Source of the DNA: Petropleomorpha daqingensis
GTDB taxonomy: Bacteria > Actinomycetota > Actinomycetes > Mycobacteriales > Geodermatophilaceae
Reading direction: 5' to 3'
Assembly (NCBI RefSeq): GCF_013408985.1
Contig: NZ_JACBZT010000001.1
Coordinates: 3,100,001-3,164,000 of the forward strand
DNA length: 64,000 nucleotides
The notes under the pieces were generated by a model. It was not told the DNA's origin, made no database searches, and saw only the letters and a list, made by a program, of their open reading frames with translations. Of this stretch, positions 34,743-43,403 are shown piece after piece (the first letter of the stretch is position 1; each line of letters begins with the position of its first letter). Both the position numbers and the translations under genes were made by a program.

Positions 34743-35690
34743 ATGGCGGACGACGAGCGGGACGGCGTCGCGCTGTCCAGCCTCGACGCGCCGCTCGGCG
34801 ACGGCCTCGGGGTGACCAAGGGAGACCTGGTCGACTACGTCGACGCCTTCGCCGACCGTCTCCTGCCGCAACTGGCCGGCCGGCCGCTGTCGGTCAAGCG
34901 CGTGCGTCCCGGCCAGGAACCGTTCATGCAGCGCAACGTGTCGAAGGGTGCACCGGACTGGGTGCGCACCGTGGCCGTCTGGTCCTTCGGTGCCCACCGC
35001 GAGGTGCACCAGGTGCTCTGCGACGACCGACGGACGCTGCTGTGGCTGGCCAACCAGCGCGCGGTCGAGTTCCACGTGCCGTTCTTCCGGGCCGGCCACG
35101 AGACCGAGCCGACCGGGTTGGTCATCGACCTCGACCCGCCCGAGGACGCCGACTTCTCCGTCGTGGTGCAGGCCGCCGGCCTGGTCCGGCAGGCGCTGGA
35201 GGACAGCGGCCTGGCCGGTGCGGTGAAGACCAGCGGGTCGAAGGGCGTGCACATCGTGGTGCCGGTGCGCGGATCGGGTCCGGAGGACGTCGCCGCGGCG
35301 ACCCGCGGGCTCGCGGCCCGCGCCGCCGCGCTGGACCCCGACCTCGCCACGACGGCGTACATCAAGGAGGACCGGCACGGCCGGGTGTTCCTCGACTCGA
35401 CCCGCTCGGGATCGTCGACGATCGTGTCCGCCTACAGCCCGCGGCTGCGCCCGGGCCTGCCCGTCTCGACCCCGGTGGCCTGGGACGCGCTCGCCGACGT
35501 CCGGCCCGGCGAGGTCACGGTGACGACGGCGGCCGAGCGGATCGGCGACGCCGACCCGTGGACCGCCGCGCTGCCCGATCCGCAGGACCTGCCGGCCGAC
35601 CTCGTCACCGAGGGCCACACCATTCCCGTCGCGCGGGTTGCTGCCATGCACGAGGGCAAGCGTCGCAAGCGGGCCGCTCAGGAAGGCTGA
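34743..35690 (+). CDS. Stand-alone LigD-type NHEJ polymerase/primase domain
   Basis: A 315-residue archaeo-eukaryotic primase-type polymerase, the PolDom of LigD without nuclease or ligase domains. Metal-binding motif [10 protein letters not shown] (two Asp), nucleotide motif [13 protein letters not shown] and third metal Asp in [12 protein letters not shown] are intact, so catalysis is plausible. It could fill or extend ends during repair with Ku and a separate ligase, none of which are in this window. ATG 34743 follows GAGGAGG, nine bases after the phosphodiesterase stop. It begins the block absent from the M. tuberculosis layout. Confidence 0.92.
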   Translation: MADDERDGVALSSLDAPLGDGLGVTKGDLVDYVDAFADRLLPQLAGRPLSVKRVRPGQEPFMQRNVSKGAPDWVRTVAVWSFGAHREVHQVLCDDRRTLLWLANQRAVEFHVPFFRAGHETEPTGLVIDLDPPEDADFSVVVQAAGLVRQALEDSGLAGAVKTSGSKGVHIVVPVRGSGPEDVAAATRGLAARAAALDPDLATTAYIKEDRHGRVFLDSTRSGSSTIVSAYSPRLRPGLPVSTPVAWDALADVRPGEVTVTTAAERIGDADPWTAALPDPQDLPADLVTEGHTIPVARVAAMHEGKRRKRAAQEG

Positions 35691-35772
35691 CTTCTCCACA
35701 GGAGGCGGGCCTGTCCACAGTTCCGGGCCGGTGCCGGTCCTGTTGTCGGTGGCCGCGCGCACCCTTCCGCGC

Positions 35773-36255
35773 ATGACGACAGATCCGCAGCTCATCGCCT
35801 GGCTCGACCAGGAGGACGCGCACGTCGCCCGGATGATCCGGGAACACCGCTTCGCCGTCACCTACGTGTGGGGGGAGGGGCCGGACGAACCGGCCTTCGG
35901 CTACACGACCGGCCTGTTCGGGCTCGGGCATCCCGAACTGGTCATGGTGGGCCTCGGCCAGGACTCGACCCACCACGACCTGAACCGGGCGGCCGGTCTG
36001 GTCGTCGACGGCCGCGACCTCGTGCCGGGGGAGCGGCTGACCTGGCCAGGATGGGCGGGCAGCCTCGTCGTCGAGACCCTGCCCAATCCCGGCGAGATCC
36101 TGTTCGGCGCCAACCGGTTCTACCGGCGCCCGGACGAGCACTCGGTGCCGGCCTTCCAGCTGGCCTGGCCGCACCGCGACGGGACCTTTCCCTGGGACGC
36201 CGGCTATCCGTGCGGACCGGACTGCCAGCCCCGGCCGGGGACCTGGCGAGCGTGA
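35773..36255 (+). CDS. DUF4262 domain-containing protein
   Basis: A 160-residue cytosolic protein with the DUF4262 pattern: [48 protein letters not shown] and [25 protein letters not shown] at the end. Function unknown. ATG 35773; no clear ribosome site. The 82 bases before it carry two DnaA-box-like sequences. Confidence 0.85.
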   Translation: MTTDPQLIAWLDQEDAHVARMIREHRFAVTYVWGEGPDEPAFGYTTGLFGLGHPELVMVGLGQDSTHHDLNRAAGLVVDGRDLVPGERLTWPGWAGSLVVETLPNPGEILFGANRFYRRPDEHSVPAFQLAWPHRDGTFPWDAGYPCGPDCQPRPGTWRA

Positions 36256-36348
36256 GGCCCCGTCGTGATCCGCCCGCGGCGGCGGCGACGTACTCGGGGC
36301 ACGGCGTTCCCGCACGGGGATGCCGCCGCCCGGAGAAGGGGAGATCCG

Positions 36349-36822
36349 ATGGCGCCGATCCATCGCGGTCGCTACGCAGCCGAGCTCGACGGAGACTTCG
36401 TGGTCTTCCTGATCGGGGCGCGCCTGAACAAGCCGTGGCTCGCGGTGCGCAGCTTCCTCGACCTCGGCGGCAGGCGGCGGGGCATGCAGGCGATGCTGAC
36501 CTACCTGACCGAGCACCCGGAGAAGGGACTGCTGGGCTACCGGATGGGCTTCTCCACGATCGTGCAGTACTGGCGCAGCTTCGAGCACCTCGAGGCGTTC
36601 GCGCGCGACGAGGAGCTCCTGCACCGCGAGGCCTGGCTGCAGTGGTACCGGCGCGACCCGAAGGGCCGCACGGGGATCTGGCACGAGACCTACCTCGTGC
36701 GGGCCGGCGAGTACGAGGCGATCTACGCGGACATGCCCGAGGCCGGGTTGGCCGCAGCCGGCCGCGCGGTCCCGCTGAAGAGGAACAGCACGGCCCGGCT
36801 TCGGATGCGATCGGCTGCCTGA
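36349..36822 (+). CDS. DUF4188 protein, first of a tandem pair
   Basis: A 157-residue protein, ATG 36349 after GGAGAAGGGGAG. Core segments: DGDFVVFLIGARLNKPW, HPEKGLLGYRMGFSTIVQYW, FEHLEAFARD and GRTGIWHETYLV, typical of DUF4188, probably a dimeric alpha-beta barrel related to small monooxygenase-like folds (inference). Strongly alike to the next gene, so a recent tandem duplication. Confidence 0.88.
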   Translation: MAPIHRGRYAAELDGDFVVFLIGARLNKPWLAVRSFLDLGGRRRGMQAMLTYLTEHPEKGLLGYRMGFSTIVQYWRSFEHLEAFARDEELLHREAWLQWYRRDPKGRTGIWHETYLVRAGEYEAIYADMPEAGLAAAGRAVPLKRNSTARLRMRSAA

Positions 36823-36925
36823 CGATCGCTGTCCGCCGACGGCGCAAACGGGTGTACGGGGTCTCGCTGCGCGGTGTTCGATGGGCCGCGGCGACAGACA
36901 GCAAGCCTGTGCAGGGGGCGGTCCC

Positions 36926-37441
36926 ATGGCCGAGATCCGACGGAGCCGGTTCAGCGCCGAGATCGACGGCGACTTCGTCGTCCTGCTCATCGGGCCGCGG
37001 TTCAACAAGCCCTGGTTGCTGCCGCAGATCCTCGGCGACCTCGGCGGCCGGCGGCGCGGGATGAAAGCCATGCTCACCGAGCTCGCGGCCCATCCCGAGA
37101 AGGGGCTGCTGGGCTACCGGATGGGTTTCCCGACGATCGTGCAGTACTGGCGCAGCTTCGAGCACCTCGAGGCGTTCGCGCGCGATCCGGGCGACCTGCA
37201 CCGGCCGACCTGGCTGGAGTACTTCCGCCGCGACACCCGGGGCCGCACCGGCTTCTGGCACGAGACCTTCCTGGTGCGCGCCGGGGAGTACGAGGCGATC
37301 TACGACCACGTCCCGGTGGCCGGGCTCGCCGCTGCCGGCAGACCGGTGCCCGTCGACCGGTCGAGCAGCGCGCGGATGCGGCTGCGCACCCCGGCCCACC
37401 TCGGCAACGGTCACCGGATGCGCGGAGTGGGCCGTCCGTGA
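36926..37441 (+). CDS. DUF4188 protein, second of a tandem pair
   Basis: A 171-residue paralogue of 36349-36822 sharing DGDFVVLLIGPRFNKPW, GLLGYRMGFPTIVQYWRSF and GRTGFWHETFLVRAGEYEAI, but diverged in the first helix and with a longer C-terminus. ATG 36926 after AGGGGGCGG. Its stop overlaps the LtrA start (GTGA). 103 bases separate the copies, with no hairpin seen. Confidence 0.88.
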   Translation: MAEIRRSRFSAEIDGDFVVLLIGPRFNKPWLLPQILGDLGGRRRGMKAMLTELAAHPEKGLLGYRMGFPTIVQYWRSFEHLEAFARDPGDLHRPTWLEYFRRDTRGRTGFWHETFLVRAGEYEAIYDHVPVAGLAAAGRPVPVDRSSSARMRLRTPAHLGNGHRMRGVGRP

Positions 37442-38676
37442 CCAGCGAGGGCACCCGCCCCCGTCCCGACCGCCGGCGACGCACCTGGATCCGCCCGACG
37501 GACGAGCACTCCGGCGTCACCACCCTCGAGCTGTTCTTCGACCTGGTCTTCGTCTTCGCGATCACCCAGGTGACCGCCTTCATGGCCGACGACCTGGGCT
37601 GGCGCGGCGCGCTGCGCGGGCTGGTGCTGCTCGCGCTGATGTGGTGGGCCTGGTGCAGCTACGCCTGGCTCGGCAACCAGGCGCGCGCCGACGAGGGAGT
37701 GGTCCGCGGGGCGATGATCGGCGCGATGGCGGCGCTGTTCGTCGTCGCGCTGTGCATCCCGGAGGCGTGGGGCGACGAGGGCGGTGGGATCAGCGCCCCG
37801 GTCCTGCTCGCCGTCTGCCTCGGGCTGGTGCGGCTGGGCCATCTCGGGGTCTACGTGATCGCCGCCGGCGGCGACGCCTCGCTGCGCCGGACCGTGCTGC
37901 GCACCGCCGTCCCCGTCGCGGTGGCCGCCGTCCTGCTGGTGGTCGGAGCCGTGCTCGGCGGCGCGACGCAGACGGCGCTGTGGGCGCTGGCCCTGGTCGT
38001 CGACTACACCGGCATCTACCTGCTCGGCGGCGGCTGGCGGCTGCCCGCGCCGGGGCACTTCGCCGAGCGGTACGGGCTGATCGTGATCATCGCGCTGGGG
38101 GAGTCGCTGATCGCCGTCGGGGTCGGCGCGACCCACCTGCCGGTCACGGTGCCGATCGTCGCGGCCGCGCTGCTGGGGCTCACCGTCAGCCTGGCGATGT
38201 GGTGGTTGTACTTCGACGTCGTCGCGCCGGTTGCCGAGCGGGTGCTGCGCGGGAAGCAGGGCCAGGAGCGGGTGCGGCTGGCCCGCGACAGCTACACCTA
38301 CCTGCACTTCCCGATGGTCGCCGGGATCATCTACCTCGCCCTGGGGCTGAAGAAGGTCGCCCAGTACGTCTCCGGGACCGACCACCACGCCCTCACCGAC
38401 CCGCTGAAGGGCACCCCGCTGTGGGCGCTCTACGGCGGGGTGGCCGCCTACCTGCTCGCCCACCTCGCCTTCCGCGAGCGCAACGTCGGCTCGATCAACC
38501 GGCCGCGAGCCGTGGTGGTCGTCGTCCTGCTGCTCGCCCCGCTGGTGGTCGGTTCACTGCCCGCGCTGGCGCAGCTCGCGGTGCTGGCCGCCGTCCTGGT
38601 GGCCCTCATCGCCTTCGAGGTGGTCCGCTACGCCGAGGCGCGCGCCGCCGTCCGGGCCGACGAGGGCCACCACTGA
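37438..38676 (+). CDS. Low temperature requirement protein A (LtrA) family membrane protein
   Basis: A 412-residue membrane protein with about 11 helices. LtrA hallmarks: VTTLELFFDLVFVFAITQVT near the N-terminus, MWWAWCSYAWLGNQ, HFAERYGLIVIIALGESLIA and MWWLYFDVVAP. The family is named from a Listeria cold-sensitive locus; biochemical role unknown. Translation coupled to the DUF4188 gene. Its stop and that of gnd form TGATCA with no gap. Confidence 0.9.
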   Translation: MTSEGTRPRPDRRRRTWIRPTDEHSGVTTLELFFDLVFVFAITQVTAFMADDLGWRGALRGLVLLALMWWAWCSYAWLGNQARADEGVVRGAMIGAMAALFVVALCIPEAWGDEGGGISAPVLLAVCLGLVRLGHLGVYVIAAGGDASLRRTVLRTAVPVAVAAVLLVVGAVLGGATQTALWALALVVDYTGIYLLGGGWRLPAPGHFAERYGLIVIIALGESLIAVGVGATHLPVTVPIVAAALLGLTVSLAMWWLYFDVVAPVAERVLRGKQGQERVRLARDSYTYLHFPMVAGIIYLALGLKKVAQYVSGTDHHALTDPLKGTPLWALYGGVAAYLLAHLAFRERNVGSINRPRAVVVVVLLLAPLVVGSLPALAQLAVLAAVLVALIAFEVVRYAEARAAVRADEGHH

Positions 38677-40110
38677 TCAGCGGGTCTCCTCCCGGCGGTC
38701 GTCGCCCCAGAGGGTGTGGAAGACGCCGTCGCGGTCGACCCGCCGATAGGTGTGCGCGCCGAAGAAGTCCCGCAGGCCCTGGATGAGCGCGGCCGGCAGG
38801 CGCTCGGCGCGCAGCCCGTCGTAGTAGGCCAGCGCGCTGGCGAACCCGGGCGCCGGGATGCCGTACCGGGCGGCGTCGGTGACCACCCGCCGCCAGCCGT
38901 CCTGCGCCGCGGCCACCGCGTCGCGGAAGTAGTCGTGGGTGAGCAGCGTGGTGAGGTCCGGCTCGTCGGCGAAGGCCTGCCGGATCCGGTCGAGGAACCG
39001 GGCCCGGATGATGCACCCGCCGCGCCAGATGGTGGCCAGGGCGCCGCGGTCGACGGTCCAGCCGTTCTCCTCGGCGCCGGCGGCGATCTGGTCGAAGCCC
39101 TGCGCGTAGGCCACCACCTTCGACGCGTACAGCGCCTGGCGGACCGCCTCGATGTAGGCGTCGCGGTCCTCGACCGGGTCGAGCTCGACCTGCGGTCCGG
39201 GCAGCACCTTCTGCGCAGCGGCGCGCTGCTCGGCGTGCCCGGACAGGGCCCGGGCGAAGACGGCCTCGGCGATGCCGCTGACCGGGACGCCGAGGTCGAG
39301 CGCCGACTGCACGGTCCAGCGCCCGGTGCCCTTCTGCTCCGCCTGGTCCAGGACGACGTCGACGAACGGCTTGCCGGTCGCGGCGTCGTCGTGCCGGAGC
39401 ACCTCGGCGGTGATCTCGATCAGGTAGGAGTCGAGATCGCCCTCGTTCCAGCTCGCGAAGACGTCGCCGATCTCCTTGGGGGACAGCCCCAGCCGGTGCC
39501 GCAGCAGGTCGTAGGCCTCGGCGATGAGCTGCATGTCGGCGTACTCGATGCCGTTGTGCACCATCTTCACGAAGTGGCCGGCGCCGTCGGTGCCCACGTG
39601 GGTGCAGCACGGCGTGCCGTCGACCACCGCGGCGATGCTCTCAAGCATCGGCCCGACGATCGCGTAGGACTCGTCCGAGCCGCCGGGCATGATGCTCGGG
39701 CCGTTGAGCGCGCCCTCCTCGCCGCCGCTGACCCCGGTGCCGACGAAGTGCAGCCCGCGCTCGGCCAGCGCCGCCGTCCGCCGCTGGGTGTCCTGGTACC
39801 GGGCGTTGCCGCCGTCGATGACGATGTCACCCTCGTCGAGCAGCGGCACGAGCTCGTCGATGACGGCGTCGGTCCCCGGGCCGGCCTGCACCATGATCAG
39901 GATGCTGCGCGGCCGCTGCAGCGACTGGACGAACTCCTCGGTGCTCGTCGTCGGCACGAAGTCGCCCTCACCGCCGTGGGCGGCCATCAGCGCATCGGTC
40001 CGCGCCTGGGTGCGGTTGTGCAGGACCACCTGGTGGCCGTGCCGCGCGAGGTTGCGGGCCAGGTTGGCGCCCATGACGGCGAGGCCGGTCACGCCGATCT
40101 GAGAGGTCAT
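38677..40110 (-). CDS. gnd: 6-phosphogluconate dehydrogenase, decarboxylating
   Basis: A 477-residue full-length enzyme of the long (dimeric, NADP-dependent) class in the oxidative pentose phosphate pathway. Cofactor loop GLAVMGANLARNLARHG with NRT (NADP preference), substrate site SGGEEGALNGPSIMPGG, catalytic Lys/Asn in FVKMVHNGIEY and the C-terminal YRRVDRDGVFHTLWG tail that closes the partner's active site. It supplies NADPH and ribulose 5-phosphate. Convergent with LtrA. Confidence 0.96.
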   Translation of the reverse strand: MTSQIGVTGLAVMGANLARNLARHGHQVVLHNRTQARTDALMAAHGGEGDFVPTTSTEEFVQSLQRPRSILIMVQAGPGTDAVIDELVPLLDEGDIVIDGGNARYQDTQRRTAALAERGLHFVGTGVSGGEEGALNGPSIMPGGSDESYAIVGPMLESIAAVVDGTPCCTHVGTDGAGHFVKMVHNGIEYADMQLIAEAYDLLRHRLGLSPKEIGDVFASWNEGDLDSYLIEITAEVLRHDDAATGKPFVDVVLDQAEQKGTGRWTVQSALDLGVPVSGIAEAVFARALSGHAEQRAAAQKVLPGPQVELDPVEDRDAYIEAVRQALYASKVVAYAQGFDQIAAGAEENGWTVDRGALATIWRGGCIIRARFLDRIRQAFADEPDLTTLLTHDYFRDAVAAAQDGWRRVVTDAARYGIPAPGFASALAYYDGLRAERLPAALIQGLRDFFGAHTYRRVDRDGVFHTLWGDDRREETR

Positions 40111-40148
40111 GGCGCGACATGCTGCCGCACCCGGCGGGTCGTCCGATA

Positions 40149-40180
40149 CGGCCTCGGGCGCGGCCTCTCAGCCGAGGCCG
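40149..40180 (-). terminator. Hairpin terminator at the end of bcp
   Basis: Nine-base stem CGGCCTCGG (40149-40157) with CCGAGGCCG (40172-40180); the loop contains the bcp stop codon region at 40168. Confidence 0.55.
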
Positions 40181-40656
40181 AGTTCCCGGCGGAGCTTGGC
40201 GACGTGCCCGGTGGCCTTGACGTTGTACGCGGCCCGCTCGATGCGGCCCTCGGCGTCGACGATGAAGGTCGACCGGATGACCCCGACGACCTCCTTGCCG
40301 TACATCTTCTTGGGCCCGTACGCGCCGTACGCGCGCAGGACCTCCTTGTCCGGGTCGGAGACCAGCGTGATGCCGAGGTTCTCCTTCTCCCGGAAGCGCA
40401 TGAGCTTGTCCGGCGCATCGGGCGAGATGCCGATGATGTCCAGCCCGGCCTCGGCCAGCTCGCCGGCCGCGGCGGTGAAGTCGACGGCCTGGGTGGTGCA
40501 CCCCGGCGTCAGCGCCGCGGGATAGCAGTAGACGATCACCCGTCGGCCGCGGTGCGAGGAGAGGGAGACGGGGTTGCCGTCGGCGTCGGGCAGCGTGAAG
40601 TCCGGCGCCGGGTCACCGGGGGAGAGACGCACAGGCGCGACGTCGGTCTCGGTCAT
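40168..40656 (-). CDS. bcp: Peroxiredoxin, BCP/PrxQ type, lacking the resolving Cys
   Basis: A 162-residue thiol peroxidase. The peroxidatic Cys is in ALTPGCTTQAVDF; the resolving Cys normally five residues later (GCxxEAC) is Val, so this is a 1-Cys variant needing an outside thiol such as mycothiol or thioredoxin. PGDPAPDFTLPD and the final GHVAKLRRELG are family typical. Start ATG 40654-40656; an ATG three codons upstream (40665) is equally readable. Confidence 0.92.
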   Translation of the reverse strand: MTETDVAPVRLSPGDPAPDFTLPDADGNPVSLSSHRGRRVIVYCYPAALTPGCTTQAVDFTAAAGELAEAGLDIIGISPDAPDKLMRFREKENLGITLVSDPDKEVLRAYGAYGPKKMYGKEVVGVIRSTFIVDAEGRIERAAYNVKATGHVAKLRRELGLG

Positions 40657-40702
40657 GCCCCGCATCCTGCCCTGAGGTGCTGACGCGACGACACCGGGTG
40701 CC

Positions 40703-41107
40703 TCACCCCGCGAGGAACGACAGCCGGACGTGCCGGGTGGCGTTGTCGGTGTTGGTGTCGACCAGGCAGATCCGTTGCCAGGTGCCCAGCATCAGCCGGC
40801 CCTCGAGCACGGGCACGCTCGCGTACGGCGGCACGAACGCGGGGACGACGTGGTCGCGGCCGTGGCCCGGGCTGCCGTGCCGGTGCCGCCACCGGTCGTC
40901 GCGGGGGAGCAGCACGTCGAGCTGGGCGAGCAGGTCGTCGTCGCTGCCGGCGCCGGTCTCGATGATCGCCAGCCCGGCCGTGGCGTGGGGGACGAAGACG
41001 TGCAGCAGCCCGTCGGCCTCCTCGCGGACGAACTCGGCGCACTCGTCGGTCAGGTCGACGACGACGGGATGACCGCCGGTGCGGACGCTGCGGACCTCGG
41101 ACCTCAT
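40703..41107 (-). CDS. YjbQ family (UPF0047) protein
   Basis: A 134-residue protein with the UPF0047 His-rich pattern: VFVPHATAGLAIIE, WRHRHGSPGHGRDHVVPAFV and GRLMLGTWQRICLVDTN. Family members show weak thiamine-phosphate synthase activity in E. coli tests; the natural role is open. Its ATG overlaps the stop of the ion channel gene by four bases. Confidence 0.9.
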   Translation of the reverse strand: MRSEVRSVRTGGHPVVVDLTDECAEFVREEADGLLHVFVPHATAGLAIIETGAGSDDDLLAQLDVLLPRDDRWRHRHGSPGHGRDHVVPAFVPPYASVPVLEGRLMLGTWQRICLVDTNTDNATRHVRLSFLAG

Positions 41108-41874
41108 GCCTCCGATCCTGCCCGGTCGGCCGATTCCGACACTGCCCGCGCCTCGAGGACCGCGCGTAGCCGGGCCACTTCGGCAGTCAGCATCGTCAAG
41201 TCGCGGCGCGTCACCGCTTCGGAATCCTCCCCGGCCTCTCGCACGCGCTCGACGAGCCAGGAGGCGAATGTCGCCGTCACAACGCCGAGCAGAGCGATCC
41301 CCGCCAGCATCAGGCCGACCGCTACAGCCCGGCCCTGCACGGTCACCGGGAAGCGGTCGCCGTATCCGACCGTCGTCACTGTCGTGAACGACCACCAGAC
41401 GGCGTCACCAAAGCTCTCGATGGTGCTGCCCGGTCGTCCGCGCTCGGCGTCGAGAATGGCCAAGGACGCGACGACCATGACCAGGGATGTGGCGCCGACG
41501 ACATAGACCACGACGCGCCCCCGCAGCGAGTGCCCCGCATGCCGGTTCAGAACGGCCAACAGGGTGACCAAGCGCAGGAGACGCAACGGTCGGAGAAGGG
41601 GAAGGGCAACGACAGCGAGGTCCAGCAGATTGTCGCGGAGGAAGCTCCGGCGGTCCGCGGCCATTACTAGCCGGACGACGAGATCGACGGCGAACAGACC
41701 CCATGCCAGCCAGGCGAAGAGGTGGCAAACGGTCGGCCATGGGGCGACGAGTGAGGGATTGAGAATTGGCCAGGCGTACGCGCCGAGGAAGGCAACGGCC
41801 GCCAACGTGAGAGGCCATTCTCGTGCAGCTTCCCAACGCTCTCCCCATGGCACGGCTGACTCACTCGTCGGCAT
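41104..41874 (-). CDS. Voltage-gated-like potassium channel
   Basis: A 256-residue membrane protein with six helices. Helix S4 has regularly spaced Arg ([19 protein letters not shown]), the pore helix and filter are [17 protein letters not shown], and a coiled cytoplasmic end ([18 protein letters not shown]) likely forms the tetramer. It should pass K+ through the plasma membrane. Base composition is visibly more AT-rich than neighbours (for example around 41740-41790), hinting at transfer. Translationally coupled to YjbQ. Confidence 0.9.
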   Translation of the reverse strand: MPTSESAVPWGERWEAAREWPLTLAAVAFLGAYAWPILNPSLVAPWPTVCHLFAWLAWGLFAVDLVVRLVMAADRRSFLRDNLLDLAVVALPLLRPLRLLRLVTLLAVLNRHAGHSLRGRVVVYVVGATSLVMVVASLAILDAERGRPGSTIESFGDAVWWSFTTVTTVGYGDRFPVTVQGRAVAVGLMLAGIALLGVVTATFASWLVERVREAGEDSEAVTRRDLTMLTAEVARLRAVLEARAVSESADRAGSEA

Positions 41875-41949
41875 GGCGCGGACGCTAATGGCGTTCGTGC
41901 CGCTCAGCTCGCGAGAAACCCATACCCGTTCTCAGCTCACCGCGACGGG

Positions 41950-41979
41950 TCCTGGCTCACCTCGCGAGGTGAGCCAGGA
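41950..41979. repeat. Perfect 30-bp palindrome upstream of rph
   Basis: Every base from 41950 to 41979 pairs with its mirror; the centre is TCGCGA. It lies in the 163-base region between the divergent channel (start 41874) and rph (start 42038), where no terminator is expected. Confidence 0.8.
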
Positions 41980-41984
41980 ACCCT

Positions 41985-42007
41985 CACGATCAGCTCGGCT
42001 GATCGTG
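41985..42007. promoter_or_regulatory. 10-bp stem hairpin/operator before rph
   Basis: CACGATCAGC (41985-41994) and GCTGATCGTG (41998-42007) are perfect inverted repeats with a TCG spacer. It overlaps where a -35 region of the rph promoter (-10 TAGGCT, 42024-42029) would lie, so a repressor or activator site is possible. Confidence 0.5.
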
Positions 42008-42023
42008 GCCCGCCCGGCCGAAC

Positions 42024-42029
42024 TAGGCT
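42024..42029 (+). promoter_or_regulatory. -10 element TAGGCT of a probable leaderless rph message
   Basis: TAGGCT ends eight bases before the rph GTG with no ribosome site between. Confidence 0.5.
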
Positions 42030-42037
42030 GGCCTCCC

Positions 42038-42775
42038 GTGACTCGCCCCGACGGCCGCGCGGCCGACCAGCTCCGCCCGGTGACCATCACCCGCTCCTGG
42101 CTCGACCACGCCGAGGGCTCGGTCCTCGTCGAGTTCGGCCGCACCCGCGTGCTGTGCGCCGCCAGCGTCACCGAGGGGGTGCCGCGCTGGCGCAAGGGCT
42201 CCGGACTCGGCTGGGTCACCGCCGAGTACGCGATGCTGCCGCGCGCCACGCACACCCGCAGCGACCGCGAGTCGGTGAAGGGCCGCATCGGCGGGCGCAC
42301 GCACGAGATCAGCCGGCTCATCGGCCGCTCGCTGCGCGCGGCGATCGACCTGGGCGCGCTCGGCGAGAACAGCATCGCCATCGACTGCGACGTCCTGCAG
42401 GCCGACGGCGGCACACGCACCGCCGCGATCACCGGCGCCTACGTGGCGCTGGCCGACGCGGTGAGCTGGCTCGGCGAGCGCAAGAAGCTGGCCAAGCCGA
42501 CGGCGATCGTGAACTCGGTGGCCGCGGTCAGCGTCGGGGTCATCGACGGCGAGCCCCGCCTCGACCTCGCCTACGAGGAGGACGTGAAGGCCGGCTCCGA
42601 CATGAACGTCGTCTGCACCGGTGACGGCGGCTTCGTCGAGGTGCAGGGGACCGCCGAGGGTGCCGTCTTCGACCGGGCCACCCTCGACGCTCTGCTCGAC
42701 CTGGCCGTCGCCGGCTGCGCCGAGCTGACCAAGATCCAGCAGGAAGCCTTGTCGACGGAGGTGGGGCGCCGGTGA
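42038..42775 (+). CDS. rph: Ribonuclease PH
   Basis: A 245-residue phosphorolytic exoribonuclease trimming tRNA 3' ends. Conserved segments: [35 protein letters not shown] with Arg residues for phosphate, [34 protein letters not shown] and [17 protein letters not shown] with the metal Asp. GTG 42038. Followed by rdgB with a four-base overlap, the usual actinobacterial pair (Rv1340-Rv1341). Confidence 0.96.
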   Translation: MTRPDGRAADQLRPVTITRSWLDHAEGSVLVEFGRTRVLCAASVTEGVPRWRKGSGLGWVTAEYAMLPRATHTRSDRESVKGRIGGRTHEISRLIGRSLRAAIDLGALGENSIAIDCDVLQADGGTRTAAITGAYVALADAVSWLGERKKLAKPTAIVNSVAAVSVGVIDGEPRLDLAYEEDVKAGSDMNVVCTGDGGFVEVQGTAEGAVFDRATLDALLDLAVAGCAELTKIQQEALSTEVGRR

Positions 42776-43377
42776 AGCTGCTGCTCGCCACCCGCAACAA
42801 GGGCAAGCTCGCCGAGCTCCAGCGGCTGCTCGCCGACGCCGTCCCGGGCGTCGAGGTCGTCGGCCTGGCCGACGTGGCCGAGTACCCCGAGGCCCCGGAG
42901 ACCGGCGCGACGTTCGCCGACAACGCCCTGCTCAAGGCGCGGGAAGCCGTCCGGTACACCGGCCTGCCCGCGGTCGCCGACGACTCCGGCATCACGGTCG
43001 ACGCGCTCAACGGCATGCCCGGCGTCCTGTCCGCCCGCTGGTCCGGCCGGCACGGGGACGACGACGCGAACACCGCGCTGCTGCTCGGGCAGCTGGCCGA
43101 CGTCCCCGACGAGCGGCGCGGGGCGGCGTTCGTCTGCGCCGCCGCCCTGGTGACGCCGGACGGCACCGAGCACGTGCTCGAGCGCCAGTGGCGCGGCCAC
43201 GTCATCCACGAGAAGCGCGGCACGAACGGCTTCGGCTACGACCCGGTGTTCGTGCCCGAGGGCCTCGAGCTCACCTCCGCCGAGCTCTCGCCGGAGGACA
43301 AGGACGCCCGCAGCCACCGGGGCCAGGCGTTCCAGGCGCTCGTCCCCGTCGTCGCGGAGACCCTCACCGCGAGCTGA
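42772..43377 (+). CDS. rdgB: XTP/dITP diphosphatase
   Basis: A 201-residue Ham1/RdgB pyrophosphatase removing non-canonical purine nucleotides. Motifs: [16 protein letters not shown] at the start, [14 protein letters not shown] (metal Asp), [17 protein letters not shown] and [16 protein letters not shown] overlaps the rph stop. Complete. Confidence 0.95.
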   Translation: MKLLLATRNKGKLAELQRLLADAVPGVEVVGLADVAEYPEAPETGATFADNALLKAREAVRYTGLPAVADDSGITVDALNGMPGVLSARWSGRHGDDDANTALLLGQLADVPDERRGAAFVCAAALVTPDGTEHVLERQWRGHVIHEKRGTNGFGYDPVFVPEGLELTSAELSPEDKDARSHRGQAFQALVPVVAETLTAS

Positions 43378-43403
43378 CCGGAGTCGACGAGGGGAGTCGC
43401 GGG

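Noticed and set aside
35692-35719. Replication origin
   Set aside because: Only two imperfect DnaA-like boxes, no AT-rich unwinding element and no dnaA, dnaN or parAB genes nearby.
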